This document shows, piece after piece, positions 25,547-35,090 of a stretch of DNA of 64,000 nt. The translations under genes were made by a program, and so were the position numbers. Location: the NCBI RefSeq assembly GCF_001653565.1, contig NZ_LYPB01000071.1:1-64000 (forward strand), given 5' to 3'. The notes beneath the pieces are model-generated. The model saw nothing but the letters and a program-made list of their open reading frames with translations, did not search any database and was not told where the DNA came from. The stretch's first letter is position 1. The number at the start of each line of letters is the position of its first letter. This DNA is from Paenibacillus oryzisoli. GTDB lineage: Bacteria; Bacillota; Bacilli; Paenibacillales; NBRC-103111.

Positions 25547-26458
25547 ATGTCAGATCCTACTTTGGATAATGTCATCCTTTTTCCTAAAACAGAGAAGTTC
25601 TATGAAGACGAGTTAACGAAGCTCTTGCAATCCGAACAGTATAAAGAAGCGCTAGAGATCCTTACCTACTTGCTGCAATTTCATAATGTCGATGCGAATA
25701 AATCTGATCAATGGGAAGCTTTACGTCATTGGCTGCTCACCATGTTTCCCGAAACGATGTTCTCACCATCCGTGGTTGATGAAGAGGACTCGGAGGAAGA
25801 ATCGGATCTATTGCGCCAATATATTCATGAGAAATCAGCTTCGGATAACGGTGCATTTGTAATGAGGCTTCAAACCATGCTGCAGGAAGGTTCGCTTGAA
25901 GAACAAGTAAGCGCACTGGAACAACTTGCTTTTATCGAGCAAACAGAGGTTAGTCAGTTCGTAAAGACATGGCTATGCGAAAGACCAAGACACCCTCATC
26001 TTCAATTCAAAGCTCTTCAAACGCTTAAGCAAATGGGAGAGCACGGTTTCATTGAGTTCCCTAAGAATGGCCGAACCGTTCTCGTAGAAATCGATGAGAC
26101 GCCGCTTACGGCGGAAGATTTTCCATTACGAATTCGTGATATGATTCGTAGAGTCGGGGACATTAGTGAAATAAGCCAACCGGACTTCGTTTATTTTGCA
26201 ACGCAGACTTGGCAGGAGTTTCTAGCCTATGCTTACGGTACCTCGATTTACACAGAGCTGCTAAGGACAGAAGAAAGCGCTGTAGACGTGTGGGCCTCTG
26301 CGCTCCATGCGATTTTGCAAGACAAATTGTTCGGTACGGTTGATCGTGAAGAACTGCTAGAGACTTATGGTATCGTAGATGCGATGACACTTCAGTGGAA
26401 ACGTGCACACAATGTGCTGACCGCATTTGTAAAGCAATTTAGCCCAGATCCAAGTTAA
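25547..26458 (+). CDS. Conserved protein of unknown function upstream of tig
   Basis: A 303-residue soluble acidic protein. The N-terminal third reads as TPR-like helices (DELTKLLQSEQYKEALEILTYLLQ); the middle as HEAT-like repeats (LEEQVSALEQLAFIEQ, LQFKALQTLKQMG). The C-terminal part is helical (FVYFATQTWQEFLAYAYG). I do not recognise a catalytic motif. Genes of this kind sit just before tig in related genomes, as I recall. The ATG at 25547 follows GGAGGTGAT; an in-frame GTG nine bases earlier is inside that site. Confidence 0.6.
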   Translation: MSDPTLDNVILFPKTEKFYEDELTKLLQSEQYKEALEILTYLLQFHNVDANKSDQWEALRHWLLTMFPETMFSPSVVDEEDSEEESDLLRQYIHEKSASDNGAFVMRLQTMLQEGSLEEQVSALEQLAFIEQTEVSQFVKTWLCERPRHPHLQFKALQTLKQMGEHGFIEFPKNGRTVLVEIDETPLTAEDFPLRIRDMIRRVGDISEISQPDFVYFATQTWQEFLAYAYGTSIYTELLRTEESAVDVWASALHAILQDKLFGTVDREELLETYGIVDAMTLQWKRAHNVLTAFVKQFSPDPS

Positions 26459-26483
26459 GAACAAAGCTCTGAACAATGCTCGC

Positions 26484-26511
26484 TTGAAATGAAAATGTTA
26501 TATGGTATAAT
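26484..26511 (+). promoter_or_regulatory. Promoter of tig
   Basis: TTGAAA, 16-base spacer, TATAAT with an extended -10 (TGGTATAAT), about 70 bases before the tig start. Confidence 0.75.
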
Positions 26512-26580
26512 AGAATGGTTATAATGAGCTTAACGTGAAAAATATATGTCATGGTACATTTTTGGAGGGGAAGGCATAAA

Positions 26581-27882
26581 ATGAAAGCAAGTTGGGAAAA
26601 AATAGAGAAGAACGTTGGCGTTCTTGAAGTTGAAGTTGGGGCAGAACGTGTAGCAGATGCTTTGGATAAAGCATTTAAAAAGGTATCAGCGAAAGTGAAT
26701 GTTCCAGGATTCCGTAAAGGGAAAGTGCCACGTTCCATCTTTGAAGCTAAATTCGGCGTTGAGAGCTTGTACCAAGATGCTATTGATATCATCTTACCAG
26801 CAGTTTACGTAGAAGCGATTGAAGAGGTCAAAATCGAGCCTGTTGATCGCCCTGAAGTAGACGTTGAACAATTTGGTAAAGGTCAAGTTATGAAATTCAA
26901 AGCAAAAGTAACTGTGAAGCCTGAAGTAACGCTTGGCGACTACAAAGGTATCGAAGTTGAAGCAGTTGACGCTACAGTTTCAGAAGATGAATTGAATGAA
27001 GAGCTTGCACGTTTGCAACAACGTCATGCTGAATTGGTTGTTCTTGAAGAAGGACAAGCTGCTAACGGCGATGTCGTTATCATCGATTTCGAAGGATTCG
27101 TTGATGAAGTGCCATTCGAAGGCGGTAAAGCGGAGAAGTATTCCCTTGAGCTTGGATCCAATTCCTTCATCCCAGGCTTCGAAGAGCAACTTATCGGACT
27201 TGGTAAGGACGAAGAGAAAGACGTTAACGTCAGCTTCCCTGAGAACTACCACTCCGAAGATCTGAAAGGCAAAGCAGCGCTGTTTAAAGTGAAACTTCAC
27301 GATATCAAACGCAAAAACTTGCCTGAGCTTGATGATGAGTTTGCTAAAGACGTAAGTGAGTTCGATACTCTTGTAGAGTACAAAGAAGAGCTTCAAAAAC
27401 GTTTGCAAGAGCGCAAAGAGAAAGATTCCGAAGCTGCACTTGAAACTGCAGTTGTTGAGAAAGCTGCTGCTAACGCAGATGTTGAAATTCCAGGTGCGAT
27501 GGTAGAAGCTGAGCTTGATATCATGGTAAAAGAATTCGAAAGACGTCTTCGCTCCCAAGGCATGACGCTTGAGATTTACTACCAGTTCTCCGGTCAAAAC
27601 GAGAGCGCATTGAAAGAACAAATGAAAGAAGATGCTGAGAAGCGTGTTCGTAATAACCTTGTTCTTGAAGCTATCGCAGCTGCAGAAAAAATCACAGTTT
27701 CCGACGAAGAAGTTGACGCGGAACTTGAGAAGTATGCACCTTCTTACCAAAAAACAACAGCTGAGCTTCGTGAGCTGTTTGCTTCCAACGGATCTCTTGA
27801 AGGTCTTAGCAATGATCTAGTTATCAGAAAAACGGTTGATTTCTTGCTTCAAAATAGCAAGCATGTTTCCGCAGCCGTGTAA
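26581..27882 (+). CDS. tig: Trigger factor (ribosome-bound chaperone, prolyl isomerase)
   Basis: 433 aa, the family length. The N-terminal ribosome-binding domain contains FRKGKVPRSIFEAKFG (signature GFRKGKxP) near residue 44. The FKBP-type isomerase domain (about 150-240) has NGDVVIIDFEGFVDEVPFEGGKAE and PGFEEQLIGL. The C-terminal helical chaperone arms follow. It binds at the ribosome exit tunnel and shields nascent chains. GGAGGGGAAGG precedes the ATG at 26581. Own promoter and terminator, just ahead of clpP-clpX. Confidence 0.97.
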   Translation: MKASWEKIEKNVGVLEVEVGAERVADALDKAFKKVSAKVNVPGFRKGKVPRSIFEAKFGVESLYQDAIDIILPAVYVEAIEEVKIEPVDRPEVDVEQFGKGQVMKFKAKVTVKPEVTLGDYKGIEVEAVDATVSEDELNEELARLQQRHAELVVLEEGQAANGDVVIIDFEGFVDEVPFEGGKAEKYSLELGSNSFIPGFEEQLIGLGKDEEKDVNVSFPENYHSEDLKGKAALFKVKLHDIKRKNLPELDDEFAKDVSEFDTLVEYKEELQKRLQERKEKDSEAALETAVVEKAAANADVEIPGAMVEAELDIMVKEFERRLRSQGMTLEIYYQFSGQNESALKEQMKEDAEKRVRNNLVLEAIAAAEKITVSDEEVDAELEKYAPSYQKTTAELRELFASNGSLEGLSNDLVIRKTVDFLLQNSKHVSAAV

Positions 27883-27893
27883 ATAAGGTAAGT

Positions 27894-27926
27894 AAAGGCA
27901 CGTACGCAAGCAACGTGCCTTTCTTT
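27894..27926 (+). terminator. Terminator of tig
   Basis: AAAGGCACGT pairs with ACGTGCCTTT, then CTTTT. Confidence 0.88.
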
Positions 27927-28086
27927 TACCCTAATTTACGTCTAAAAGCTTTAGTACATACGTATTACCGCTTACATAGCTGATTTCAGAAAAATGACAT
28001 TGTTGCCCAATCGTGTTAAACTGTAAATGAATCTCAGTATAAGCAATTGAGAGAACATGGCGCTAGTCGCAAAAGGAGTTGGTACA

Positions 28087-28677
28087 ATGAGTCTTATTCC
28101 TATGGTTGTAGAACAAGAGGCTCGTGGGGAGCGTTCCTACGATATCTACTCGCGTTTACTTAAGGACCGCATAATCTTCATCGGGACAGCTATTGATGAC
28201 GATGTGGCTAATTTGGTCATTGCCCAGCTGCTCTTTTTATCCGCCCAGGACCCTGAAAAAGATATTCACCTATATATCAACTCACCTGGTGGGTCTGTTA
28301 CGGCTGGAATGGGTATCTTCGATACCATGCAGTTTATTAAACCGGATGTATCTACGATTTGTGTAGGTATGGCCGCAAGTATGGGTTCTTTGCTGTTGAC
28401 AGCAGGGGCCAAAGGCAAGCGATACGCGCTGCCGAATGCAGAAGTAATGATTCACCAACCGCTCGGCGGTGTTAGGGGTCAAGCAACGGATATCAAAATC
28501 CATGCGGATTGGATTATCAAGACCAAGCATAAACTCAACCAGATTTACGTGGACCGAACGGGACAGCCGCTTGAAAAGATCGAAAGAGACACCGACCGAG
28601 ATAACTTTATGAGCGCTGAAGAAGCGAAGGCATACGGGTTAATCGACGAGGTTATCACTCGAAACGACTTGAAATAA
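28087..28677 (+). CDS. clpP: ATP-dependent Clp protease proteolytic subunit
   Basis: Serine peptidase that forms the tetradecameric chamber served by ClpX or ClpC; 196 aa. The catalytic triad falls at the canonical numbers when translation starts at 28087: Ser98 (GMAASMGS), His123 (EVMIHQP) and Asp172 (TDRDNF). AAGGAG is eight bases upstream; a longer frame adds ten residues. It lies next to clpX, 12 bases apart, unlike B. subtilis where clpP is elsewhere. I see no CtsR operator upstream. Confidence 0.97.
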   Translation: MSLIPMVVEQEARGERSYDIYSRLLKDRIIFIGTAIDDDVANLVIAQLLFLSAQDPEKDIHLYINSPGGSVTAGMGIFDTMQFIKPDVSTICVGMAASMGSLLLTAGAKGKRYALPNAEVMIHQPLGGVRGQATDIKIHADWIIKTKHKLNQIYVDRTGQPLEKIERDTDRDNFMSAEEAKAYGLIDEVITRNDLK

Positions 28678-28689
28678 AGGAGTGATCCC

Positions 28690-29958
28690 ATGTTTAAATT
28701 TAACGATGAAAAAGGCCAACTCAAATGTTCCTTTTGTGGAAAATCCCAGGACCAAGTTCGCAAACTTGTTGCCGGACCGGGAGTTTACATTTGTGATGAA
28801 TGCATAGAGCTTTGCACGGAGATTGTGGAAGAAGAATTAGGGCATGAAGAAGAACTTGATCTGAAAGATGTTCCGAAACCAAAGGAAATTCGCAATATTT
28901 TGGATCAGTACGTTATTGGTCAAGAACAAGCGAAAAAATCATTGGCTGTTGCGGTATATAACCACTACAAAAGGATCAACTCTCAGAACAAGCTTGAAGA
29001 TGTTGAGCTTCAAAAAAGTAATATCGTCCTTCTAGGGCCTACAGGTAGTGGTAAAACACTTCTTGCGCAAACACTTGCTAAAATCTTGAATGTGCCATTT
29101 GCAATTGCTGATGCAACTTCGTTGACAGAAGCTGGTTACGTAGGGGAAGATGTTGAAAACATCTTGCTCAAACTGATCCAAGCGGCTGATTACGATGTTG
29201 AGAAAGCAGAGCGCGGCATTATCTATATCGATGAGATTGATAAAGTTGCACGTAAATCCGAGAACCCATCCATTACACGCGATGTTTCCGGTGAAGGTGT
29301 ACAACAAGCTCTTCTCAAAATTCTTGAAGGCACAGTAGCTTCCGTACCTCCACAAGGTGGTCGTAAGCATCCGCACCAAGAATTCATCCAAATCGACACG
29401 ACAAATATTCTATTTATTTGCGGTGGTGCATTTGACGGGTTAGAGCAAATTATCAAACGCAGAATCGGCAAAAAAGTAATCGGCTTTAGCACTGACGGTA
29501 TGAAAGTTGATTTGAAACCAGGTGAATACCTATCCATGGTCCTTCCTGAGGATCTATTGAGATTCGGTTTAATTCCGGAATTCGTAGGCCGTTTACCGGT
29601 TATTTCAACACTAGAGCCGCTTGATGAAGCAGCGCTTGTGCGTATTCTTTCCGAGCCCAAGAATGCACTCGTGAAACAATACCAGAAGATGCTCGAGATG
29701 GATAACGTTTCGCTTGAATTTGATGCAGAAGCACTGGATGCGATTGCCAAAGAAGCGATTAAACGGAATACCGGTGCTCGTGGTCTAAGAGCCATCATTG
29801 AAAGCATTATGCTTGATGTGATGTTTGAAGTTCCTTCGAGAACGGACGTATCTTCTTGTGTCGTTTCCAAAGAAACGGTGCAGAACAAGATTACGCCGGT
29901 TCTGACAAGCAAAGAAGGCGCACAGCCGTCTGGTAAGAAGAAGGAAGAAAGTGCATAA
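28690..29958 (+). CDS. clpX: ATP-dependent Clp protease ATP-binding subunit ClpX
   Basis: AAA+ unfoldase, 422 aa, feeding tagged substrates to ClpP. The N-terminal C4 zinc domain is CSFCGKS...CDECIELC (about residues 14-40). Walker A is [12 protein letters not shown], Walker [12 protein letters not shown], with the pore loop GYVGEDVE and sensor 2 GARGLRAI. The order tig-clpP-clpX makes a proteostasis block with lonB and lonA nearby. AAAGGAGTGATC precedes the ATG. Confidence 0.98.
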   Translation: MFKFNDEKGQLKCSFCGKSQDQVRKLVAGPGVYICDECIELCTEIVEEELGHEEELDLKDVPKPKEIRNILDQYVIGQEQAKKSLAVAVYNHYKRINSQNKLEDVELQKSNIVLLGPTGSGKTLLAQTLAKILNVPFAIADATSLTEAGYVGEDVENILLKLIQAADYDVEKAERGIIYIDEIDKVARKSENPSITRDVSGEGVQQALLKILEGTVASVPPQGGRKHPHQEFIQIDTTNILFICGGAFDGLEQIIKRRIGKKVIGFSTDGMKVDLKPGEYLSMVLPEDLLRFGLIPEFVGRLPVISTLEPLDEAALVRILSEPKNALVKQYQKMLEMDNVSLEFDAEALDAIAKEAIKRNTGARGLRAIIESIMLDVMFEVPSRTDVSSCVVSKETVQNKITPVLTSKEGAQPSGKKKEESA

Positions 29959-30037
29959 CCTAATCTTATATAAATGAACAGACAGCCTCCAATCCGATTT
30001 CCATTTCTGGGAATTGGAGCGGAGGATGTTTGGTGTC

Positions 30038-31156
30038 ATGGGGAGAGAAACCAAAATGTTCCATAGACGAGATACCAGAGCCGTTCGGGTAGGCGATTTA
30101 ACGATCGGCGGCAGTAATGAAGTCATCATGCAAAGCATGTGTACAACCAAAACAGCTGATGTCAAAGCGACGGTTGCTGAGATTCTTCGTCTTGAAGAAG
30201 CAGGTTGTCAGCTTGTTCGTGTAACGGTCAACAATAAAGAAGCTGCTGAAGCAATCAAGGAAATTAAGAAGCAAATTCATATTCCGTTGGTGTCTGATAT
30301 TCATTTTGATCATCGTTTGGCACTAGCTGCAATCGAGAATGGGATTGATAAAGTTCGTATTAATCCGGGTAATATCGGTCGCCGTGAGAAAGTCGAAGCC
30401 GTCGTGAAGGCATGCAAAGAGCGCGGCATTCCGATTCGTATCGGTGTTAATGCAGGCTCCCTAGAGAATCATCTTCTTGAAAAGTATGGCTATCCGACGC
30501 CTGAAGCGATGGTAGAAAGCGCCTTGTTCCACATTAATATATTGGAAGAGCTCGATTTCCAAGATATCATCGTTTCTTTGAAGGCTTCTGATGTCCCTAT
30601 GGCGATTGCGGCGTATTCTCAGGCTGCGAAGGCGTTTAATTATCCACTCCATCTTGGGATTACGGAGGCAGGTACACTCTTTACAGGTGCTGTGAAAAGC
30701 GCGGCAGGTATCGGGACTTTGCTTAACATGGGTATCGGCAACACGCTGCGTATTTCCTTAAGTGCTGATCCTGTTGAAGAGATTAAAGTTGCTAGAGAAC
30801 TTCTCAAGACGTTTGGGTTAATTACGAATGCCGCGACGCTGGTTTCCTGCCCTACATGTGGTCGTTTGGATATTGACTTATTCTCCATCGCTAATGAGGT
30901 TGAAGACTATATTGCCAAAATCAAAGTGCCGATTAAGGTGTCTGTATTGGGTTGTGCCGTGAACGGGCCTGGTGAAGCGAGAGAAGCGGATATTGGCATC
31001 GCAGGTGCTCGTGGTGAAGGGATGTTGTTCCGTTACGGAGAAATGATTCGTAAAGTGCCTGAGGCTGAATTGCTTGCTGAATTGAAAAAAGAAATTGATA
31101 TTATTGTAGCCTCCTACGAACAAACTGGGGTTATCCCTGGGCGCAAGCAGCACTAA
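30038..31156 (+). CDS. ispG: 4-hydroxy-3-methylbut-2-enyl diphosphate synthase
   Basis: [4Fe-4S] enzyme of the MEP isoprenoid pathway (GcpE), about 372 aa. TIM-barrel motifs: [46 protein letters not shown]. Cluster cysteines lie in SCPTCGR and [11 protein letters not shown]. The start is uncertain: 30038 (after GGAGCGGAGG) or 30056 (after GGGGAGA). A CTCCAAT/ATTGGAG hairpin lies just upstream. It is close to B. subtilis IspG throughout. Confidence 0.96.
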   Translation: MGRETKMFHRRDTRAVRVGDLTIGGSNEVIMQSMCTTKTADVKATVAEILRLEEAGCQLVRVTVNNKEAAEAIKEIKKQIHIPLVSDIHFDHRLALAAIENGIDKVRINPGNIGRREKVEAVVKACKERGIPIRIGVNAGSLENHLLEKYGYPTPEAMVESALFHINILEELDFQDIIVSLKASDVPMAIAAYSQAAKAFNYPLHLGITEAGTLFTGAVKSAAGIGTLLNMGIGNTLRISLSADPVEEIKVARELLKTFGLITNAATLVSCPTCGRLDIDLFSIANEVEDYIAKIKVPIKVSVLGCAVNGPGEAREADIGIAGARGEGMLFRYGEMIRKVPEAELLAELKKEIDIIVASYEQTGVIPGRKQH

Positions 31157-31182
31157 GTAGATCTCATAAGAAACGAAATAAC

Positions 31183-31228
31183 AAACCGTTAAAGAACTCG
31201 ATAAGGATTCTTTAACGGTTTTTTTTTG
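31183..31228 (+). terminator. Terminator of ispG
   Basis: AAACCGTTAAAGAA pairs perfectly with TTCTTTAACGGTTT, then a run of T. Confidence 0.95.
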
Positions 31229-31322
31229 AAATATCAGAATTTATAAGTTTTACTTACTAATTATGATGAATTTCTAGATAAACGCTCCTGTCCTTCAAAG
31301 GACGGCGTATCCGTTTATTTTG
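31229..31322 (+). repeat. Dispersed 95-bp structured repeat, copy A
   Basis: Starts AAATATCAGAATTTATAAG and ends CCGTTTATTTTG. About 95% identical by eye to 52698-52792. The 3' half folds: outer stem ATAAACG/CGTTTAT, inner stem CTGTCC/GGACGG, loop TTCAAA, followed by TTTG. It sits directly after a terminator, as does the other copy. No open frame. Function unknown. Confidence 0.85.
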
Positions 31323-31437
31323 CATGTCCACGCCTAAACGCATATTTGGCTAGGAAGTGAAGCATAATGAGTAAAACTGGAAAGCATGCTCAATTGTAGT
31401 AAGACTTTCTGATGAAACCTAGTAGGAGGAGAAAAGG

Positions 31438-32241
31438 ATGAAGTTATTTCCAACGTATGCCTTATGTCGACAGATGGCGTTTACCCTACTCACGGGGGCT
31501 GTCTTGATAGCGAGTCCAGGAGTTATACATGCTGAGCCCAATATTATCCCGCAGCAGCCGACAGGAGCGATTACAAAGAAAGTAGCCATCGTCATTGACG
31601 ATTTCGGCAATAACATGGAGGGGACAGCGGAAATGCTGAAGCTGCCCATTCCGTTTACCGTGGCTGTCATGCCTTTCTTGCCTTCCACGAAGCAAGATGC
31701 GCAATTAGCTCATGACAGGGGTCTCGAGGTCATTCTACACCTTCCCATGGAGCCTGTGAGAGGGAAGAAGAGCTGGCTGGGTCCAGGAGCGATCACAACG
31801 GATTTGTCCAACGAAGAAATACACAAACGGATCGTTGCAGCGATTGACGATGTTCCTTATGCCATTGGTATTAATAATCATATGGGTTCTAAGGCAACCG
31901 CGGACGAAAGAGTCATGAAGATTCTTATCGAGATTTGCAAAGAGCGAAATCTGATACTCTTGGATAGTCGAACCACGCCGAAAAGCTTAATCGGTAAAAT
32001 TGCGGATTCACGTGGCGTTCCGCATGCCGAGAATTTATTATTCTTCGATGATCTGTATACCTACAGTCATATTAATAATCAAATGGTTAAGCTTAGAAAA
32101 TTAATACACGACAAGGATGAAGTGATTGCTATTGGCCACGTAGGGCCACCAGGTAAGAAGACTGCTCATGTCATCCATGAAGCCATTCCAAGTATTCAGA
32201 AGGAAGCAACGTTTGTTCCTATTTCCCAAATGGTCAAATAG
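31438..32241 (+). CDS. Exported divergent polysaccharide deacetylase (YibQ family)
   Basis: A 267-residue secreted protein: signal peptide to about residue 31 (VLIASPGVIHA), then a divergent polysaccharide-deacetylase barrel of the YibQ/DUF610 type with KKVAIVIDDFGNN, TVAVMPFLP, VILHLPMEP, GINNHMGSKATAD and GHVGPP. It probably acts on cell-wall or envelope glycans; activity in this subfamily is not well established. GGAGGAGAAAAGG directly precedes the ATG. It converges with the amidase gene, only five bases between the stops and no obvious terminator. Confidence 0.85.
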   Translation: MKLFPTYALCRQMAFTLLTGAVLIASPGVIHAEPNIIPQQPTGAITKKVAIVIDDFGNNMEGTAEMLKLPIPFTVAVMPFLPSTKQDAQLAHDRGLEVILHLPMEPVRGKKSWLGPGAITTDLSNEEIHKRIVAAIDDVPYAIGINNHMGSKATADERVMKILIEICKERNLILLDSRTTPKSLIGKIADSRGVPHAENLLFFDDLYTYSHINNQMVKLRKLIHDKDEVIAIGHVGPPGKKTAHVIHEAIPSIQKEATFVPISQMVK

Positions 32242-32246
32242 ATTAA

Positions 32247-33011
32247 TTATTTCGATTGTGTCATGGCGAAATATTGTTCAACCGCTTGCGTAATGGCTTT
32301 GGCAAGCTTGGCTTGATGATGACTCTCATTGAGGAGTTTGCGATCTGATTTGTTAGATAGAAATCCAAGTTCAACAATGACGGAAGGACATTTGGTGTAC
32401 TTGAGTACATGATATTTCTTACCAAGTACAGGAAGTTCTTCCGTACCATAAACTTGGTTTAACGCATCTTGCAAAAGGCTTGCTAACAGAATGCTGTCAG
32501 ATTGATTTTGATAAATGACAAGCGGTCCGCGTGTGTTCGATTTTTTGGACCAATTGATATGCAAACTTAGCATCATGCTCGGTTTAATGGTATTGGCGAG
32601 GCCAGATCGCTGAGCGAGATCTTTGCGATGTCTGCTTCCGTATGACCACGTATTGTCATCGCTCAATGCATAGTCCTCGGTACGGTTTATAATGACGCGA
32701 TACCCTTTTTTAACAAGTGATTTATATGTTTTCTTGGCGATAGCTAGATTCATATCTTTTTCTTCATACTTGCCAACCATAGTCCCGCTGTCGATTCCGC
32801 CATGTCCTACGTCAAGAATGATGTCCGCGGTAGGAAGAAGGGGATCAGAACGAGCAGCCGAAGCTAACTGTGAATTAGGCACGCAAAGAAATAGCGCAAG
32901 TAGAATAATCAACAAGTATTTCTTCAAATCCCGCCACATCCTTTTAGAAGAATAACTCTCCTTATCCTTCTTCCGCAAGGGGGCTATCATACGCGATGCA
33001 AAAGTTTGCAT
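32247..33011 (-). CDS. N-acetylmuramoyl-L-alanine amidase (Amidase_3)
   Basis: A 254-residue zinc amidase cleaving the lactyl-amide bond of peptidoglycan. A basic N-terminus and hydrophobic segment (YLLIILLALFLCVPN, about 32-46) form a signal peptide or anchor. Zinc and catalytic motifs: DVGHGGIDSGT (His), KYEEKDMNLAIAK (Glu), LSLHINWS (His) and VIVELGFLSNKSD (catalytic Glu). No cell-wall-binding repeat, so a single-domain enzyme of the CwlD kind; CwlD makes spore-cortex muramic lactam, which is a reasonable guess here. The start is unsure: 33011 has only a weak, distant site, and the ATG at 32939 would give a more typical signal peptide. Confidence 0.85.
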   Translation of the reverse strand: MQTFASRMIAPLRKKDKESYSSKRMWRDLKKYLLIILLALFLCVPNSQLASAARSDPLLPTADIILDVGHGGIDSGTMVGKYEEKDMNLAIAKKTYKSLVKKGYRVIINRTEDYALSDDNTWSYGSRHRKDLAQRSGLANTIKPSMMLSLHINWSKKSNTRGPLVIYQNQSDSILLASLLQDALNQVYGTEELPVLGKKYHVLKYTKCPSVIVELGFLSNKSDRKLLNESHHQAKLAKAITQAVEQYFAMTQSK

Positions 33012-33120
33012 GGATTGGATTAACCTTCTTTTACACGGGAATAATGGAAATTAGCAGGTGCAGATAGGCTAACATATAACGTATCTAATCGAAGATGACG
33101 TGTTCAAGGAGGTTCAACAC

Positions 33121-34839
33121 ATGAGTTTAAGTATCATACTAATGGTCATTCAAGTGTTTTTTGCAGTTGTAATCGGGTTGTATTTCTGGAATTTACTGCG
33201 AAATCAACAGACGAACAAGTCTGCAGTAGATAGAGAGTCTAGGAAAGAACTGGAGAAATTGCGCAAATTGAGATCCATTTCGTTAACCAAACCTCTGTCA
33301 GAGAAAACGAGACCTTCTTCTGTGCAAGATATTGTTGGCCAAATCGAAGGGTTGAAGGCGCTGAAAGCGGCGCTCTGTGGCCCGAATCCGCAGCATGTGC
33401 TCATATACGGTCCGCCAGGCGTCGGTAAAACGGCTGCAGCGCGCGTCATTTTAGAAGAAGCGAAGAAAAATCAAGAATCTCCATTTCGACCGGATTCCAA
33501 ATTTACGGAGATAGATGCGACAACAGCTCGTTTTGACGAGCGTGGTATTGCTGATCCCTTGATTGGATCCGTTCATGATCCCATTTATCAAGGCGCAGGT
33601 GCAATGGGCGTTGCAGGGATTCCGCAGCCGAAACCTGGCGCTGTAACGAAGGCGCATGGGGGAATCTTGTTCATCGACGAAATTGGTGAATTGCACGCAA
33701 CGCAAATGAACAAATTATTAAAGGTGTTAGAAGACCGTAAGGTGTTCTTAGAGAGTGCCTATTACAGCTCTGAGGATGCGAATATTCCAGGGTATATTCA
33801 TGATATATTTCAGAATGGGCTACCGGCAGATTTCCGTTTGGTTGGAGCGACAACGCGCACGCCGAGTGAAATCCCTCCGGCGATTCGTTCACGCTGTCTG
33901 GAGATTTTCTTCCGACCACTTTTGCCTGGTGAAGTCGGCGAAATTGCAAGAAAAGCGCTAGATAAAATTGGTTTCAAAAAATGTGAAGATGCGATAGAGG
34001 TTGTTACGAAATATGCAACAAATGGCCGTGAAGCTGTCAATGTGATTCAATTAGCCGCAGGTATTGCTCTAACCGATAAACGAGATTCGATCACGGCAGC
34101 AGATATTGAGTGGGTCGTGAATTCATCTCAAATTCCGCCTAGACCAGAGCGCAAAGTGCCACCTCAACCACAAATTGGCTTCGTTAATGGTTTGGCGGTT
34201 TATGGACCTAATTTGGGCACGCTATTAGAGATTGAAGTTTCGGCGATTCCAACTGCGATTGCGGGAACAGGAAAATTCAATATTACAGGTGTTGTTGATG
34301 AGGAGGAAATGGGTGGGGGATCCCGAACCATTCGTCGTAAAAGCATGGCTAGAGGCTCTGTTGAAAATGTATTAACCGTGCTGCGCAAGCTTGGTTTTAA
34401 TACGTCGGATTATGATTTGCATATCAATTTCCCTGGTGGTGTGCCGATTGATGGACCATCCGCAGGTATTTCGATGGCTACTGCGATTGCCTCAGCCATA
34501 CATAAAATACCTGTAGATAACAAATTAGCCATGACGGGAGAGATGAGCATACATGGGAAAGTGAAGCCTGTGGGCGGTGTTGTTTCTAAAGTAGAAGCAG
34601 CATTCCAGGCAGGCGCTACTCGTGTCATTATTCCAAAGGAGAATTGGCAAGCTTTGTTTGTTGATCTACCTGGCGTTGAAGTTGTGGCGGCGGAAACGAT
34701 TGAAGAAGTACTTGCGGCGGCTCTGGGCATAGAGATACATGAGCATGTGATGCCATTACCTTTCACAATGGAAAGAACGATTCCAACGACAACGTTACCG
34801 ATTCTACATGCCAATTCACAGCATACAATTGACTCTTAA
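33121..34839 (+). CDS. lonB: ATP-dependent Lon-type protease LonB (membrane-anchored)
   Basis: 572 aa. One N-terminal membrane helix (SIILMVIQVFFAVVIGLYFW) replaces the usual Lon substrate domain. The AAA+ module has Walker [14 protein letters not shown] and Walker B GGILFIDEIGEL. The C-terminal protease domain has catalytic Ser447 (DGPSAGISMA) and Lys490. In B. subtilis LonB is a forespore protease linked to sigma-F/sigma-G control and lies next to lonA, as here. AAGGAGG precedes the ATG at 33121. Confidence 0.95.
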   Translation: MSLSIILMVIQVFFAVVIGLYFWNLLRNQQTNKSAVDRESRKELEKLRKLRSISLTKPLSEKTRPSSVQDIVGQIEGLKALKAALCGPNPQHVLIYGPPGVGKTAAARVILEEAKKNQESPFRPDSKFTEIDATTARFDERGIADPLIGSVHDPIYQGAGAMGVAGIPQPKPGAVTKAHGGILFIDEIGELHATQMNKLLKVLEDRKVFLESAYYSSEDANIPGYIHDIFQNGLPADFRLVGATTRTPSEIPPAIRSRCLEIFFRPLLPGEVGEIARKALDKIGFKKCEDAIEVVTKYATNGREAVNVIQLAAGIALTDKRDSITAADIEWVVNSSQIPPRPERKVPPQPQIGFVNGLAVYGPNLGTLLEIEVSAIPTAIAGTGKFNITGVVDEEEMGGGSRTIRRKSMARGSVENVLTVLRKLGFNTSDYDLHINFPGGVPIDGPSAGISMATAIASAIHKIPVDNKLAMTGEMSIHGKVKPVGGVVSKVEAAFQAGATRVIIPKENWQALFVDLPGVEVVAAETIEEVLAAALGIEIHEHVMPLPFTMERTIPTTTLPILHANSQHTIDS

Positions 34840-35047
34840 GGGAGGCTTTTTGCTACCTTACATGGTGCGTTAGGCCTCAATTGGTGTTTTGTTTAGAGTT
34901 TTGTTAAAATGTAAAGGCAACGTAGGGAGAAAATTCCACATAGATGAAACAAACGGCTACACCTTCCCTTGGACAGGTGCGTTTATCTACAATAAAGCCG
35001 ACTTATCATGTGAAACTTATTATTATTTTTTATTTCAAGGTGAGACT

Positions 35048-35063
35048 TTGAACCGAGGTTCAA
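35048..35063 (+). promoter_or_regulatory. Palindrome in the lonA leader
   Basis: TTGAACCGAGGTTCAA, 28 bases before the lonA start. It could be a short hairpin near the ribosome site or a LexA/DinR-like box (GAAC-N4-GTTC). The rest of the 250-base lonB-lonA spacer gives no clear promoter. Confidence 0.35.
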
Positions 35064-35090
35064 GGATCCCTATTATTGGAGGTGCAGAGG

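Noticed and set aside
26980..27750. 256-codon minus-strand frame within tig
   Set aside because: Shadow of trigger factor; composition is Phe/Leu-rich as expected from antisense of Lys/Glu codons.
28000..28086. Search for CtsR operators before clpP
   Set aside because: No GGTCAAA-type direct repeat was found upstream of clpP, nor before lonA.
29223..29912. 229-codon minus-strand frame within clpX
   Set aside because: Antisense of a certain gene, Ser-rich, with no start site or family motif.
33079..33120. Sigma-F or sigma-G promoter before lonB
   Set aside because: B. subtilis lonB is forespore-expressed, but no match with correct spacing was found here, so I do not annotate one.
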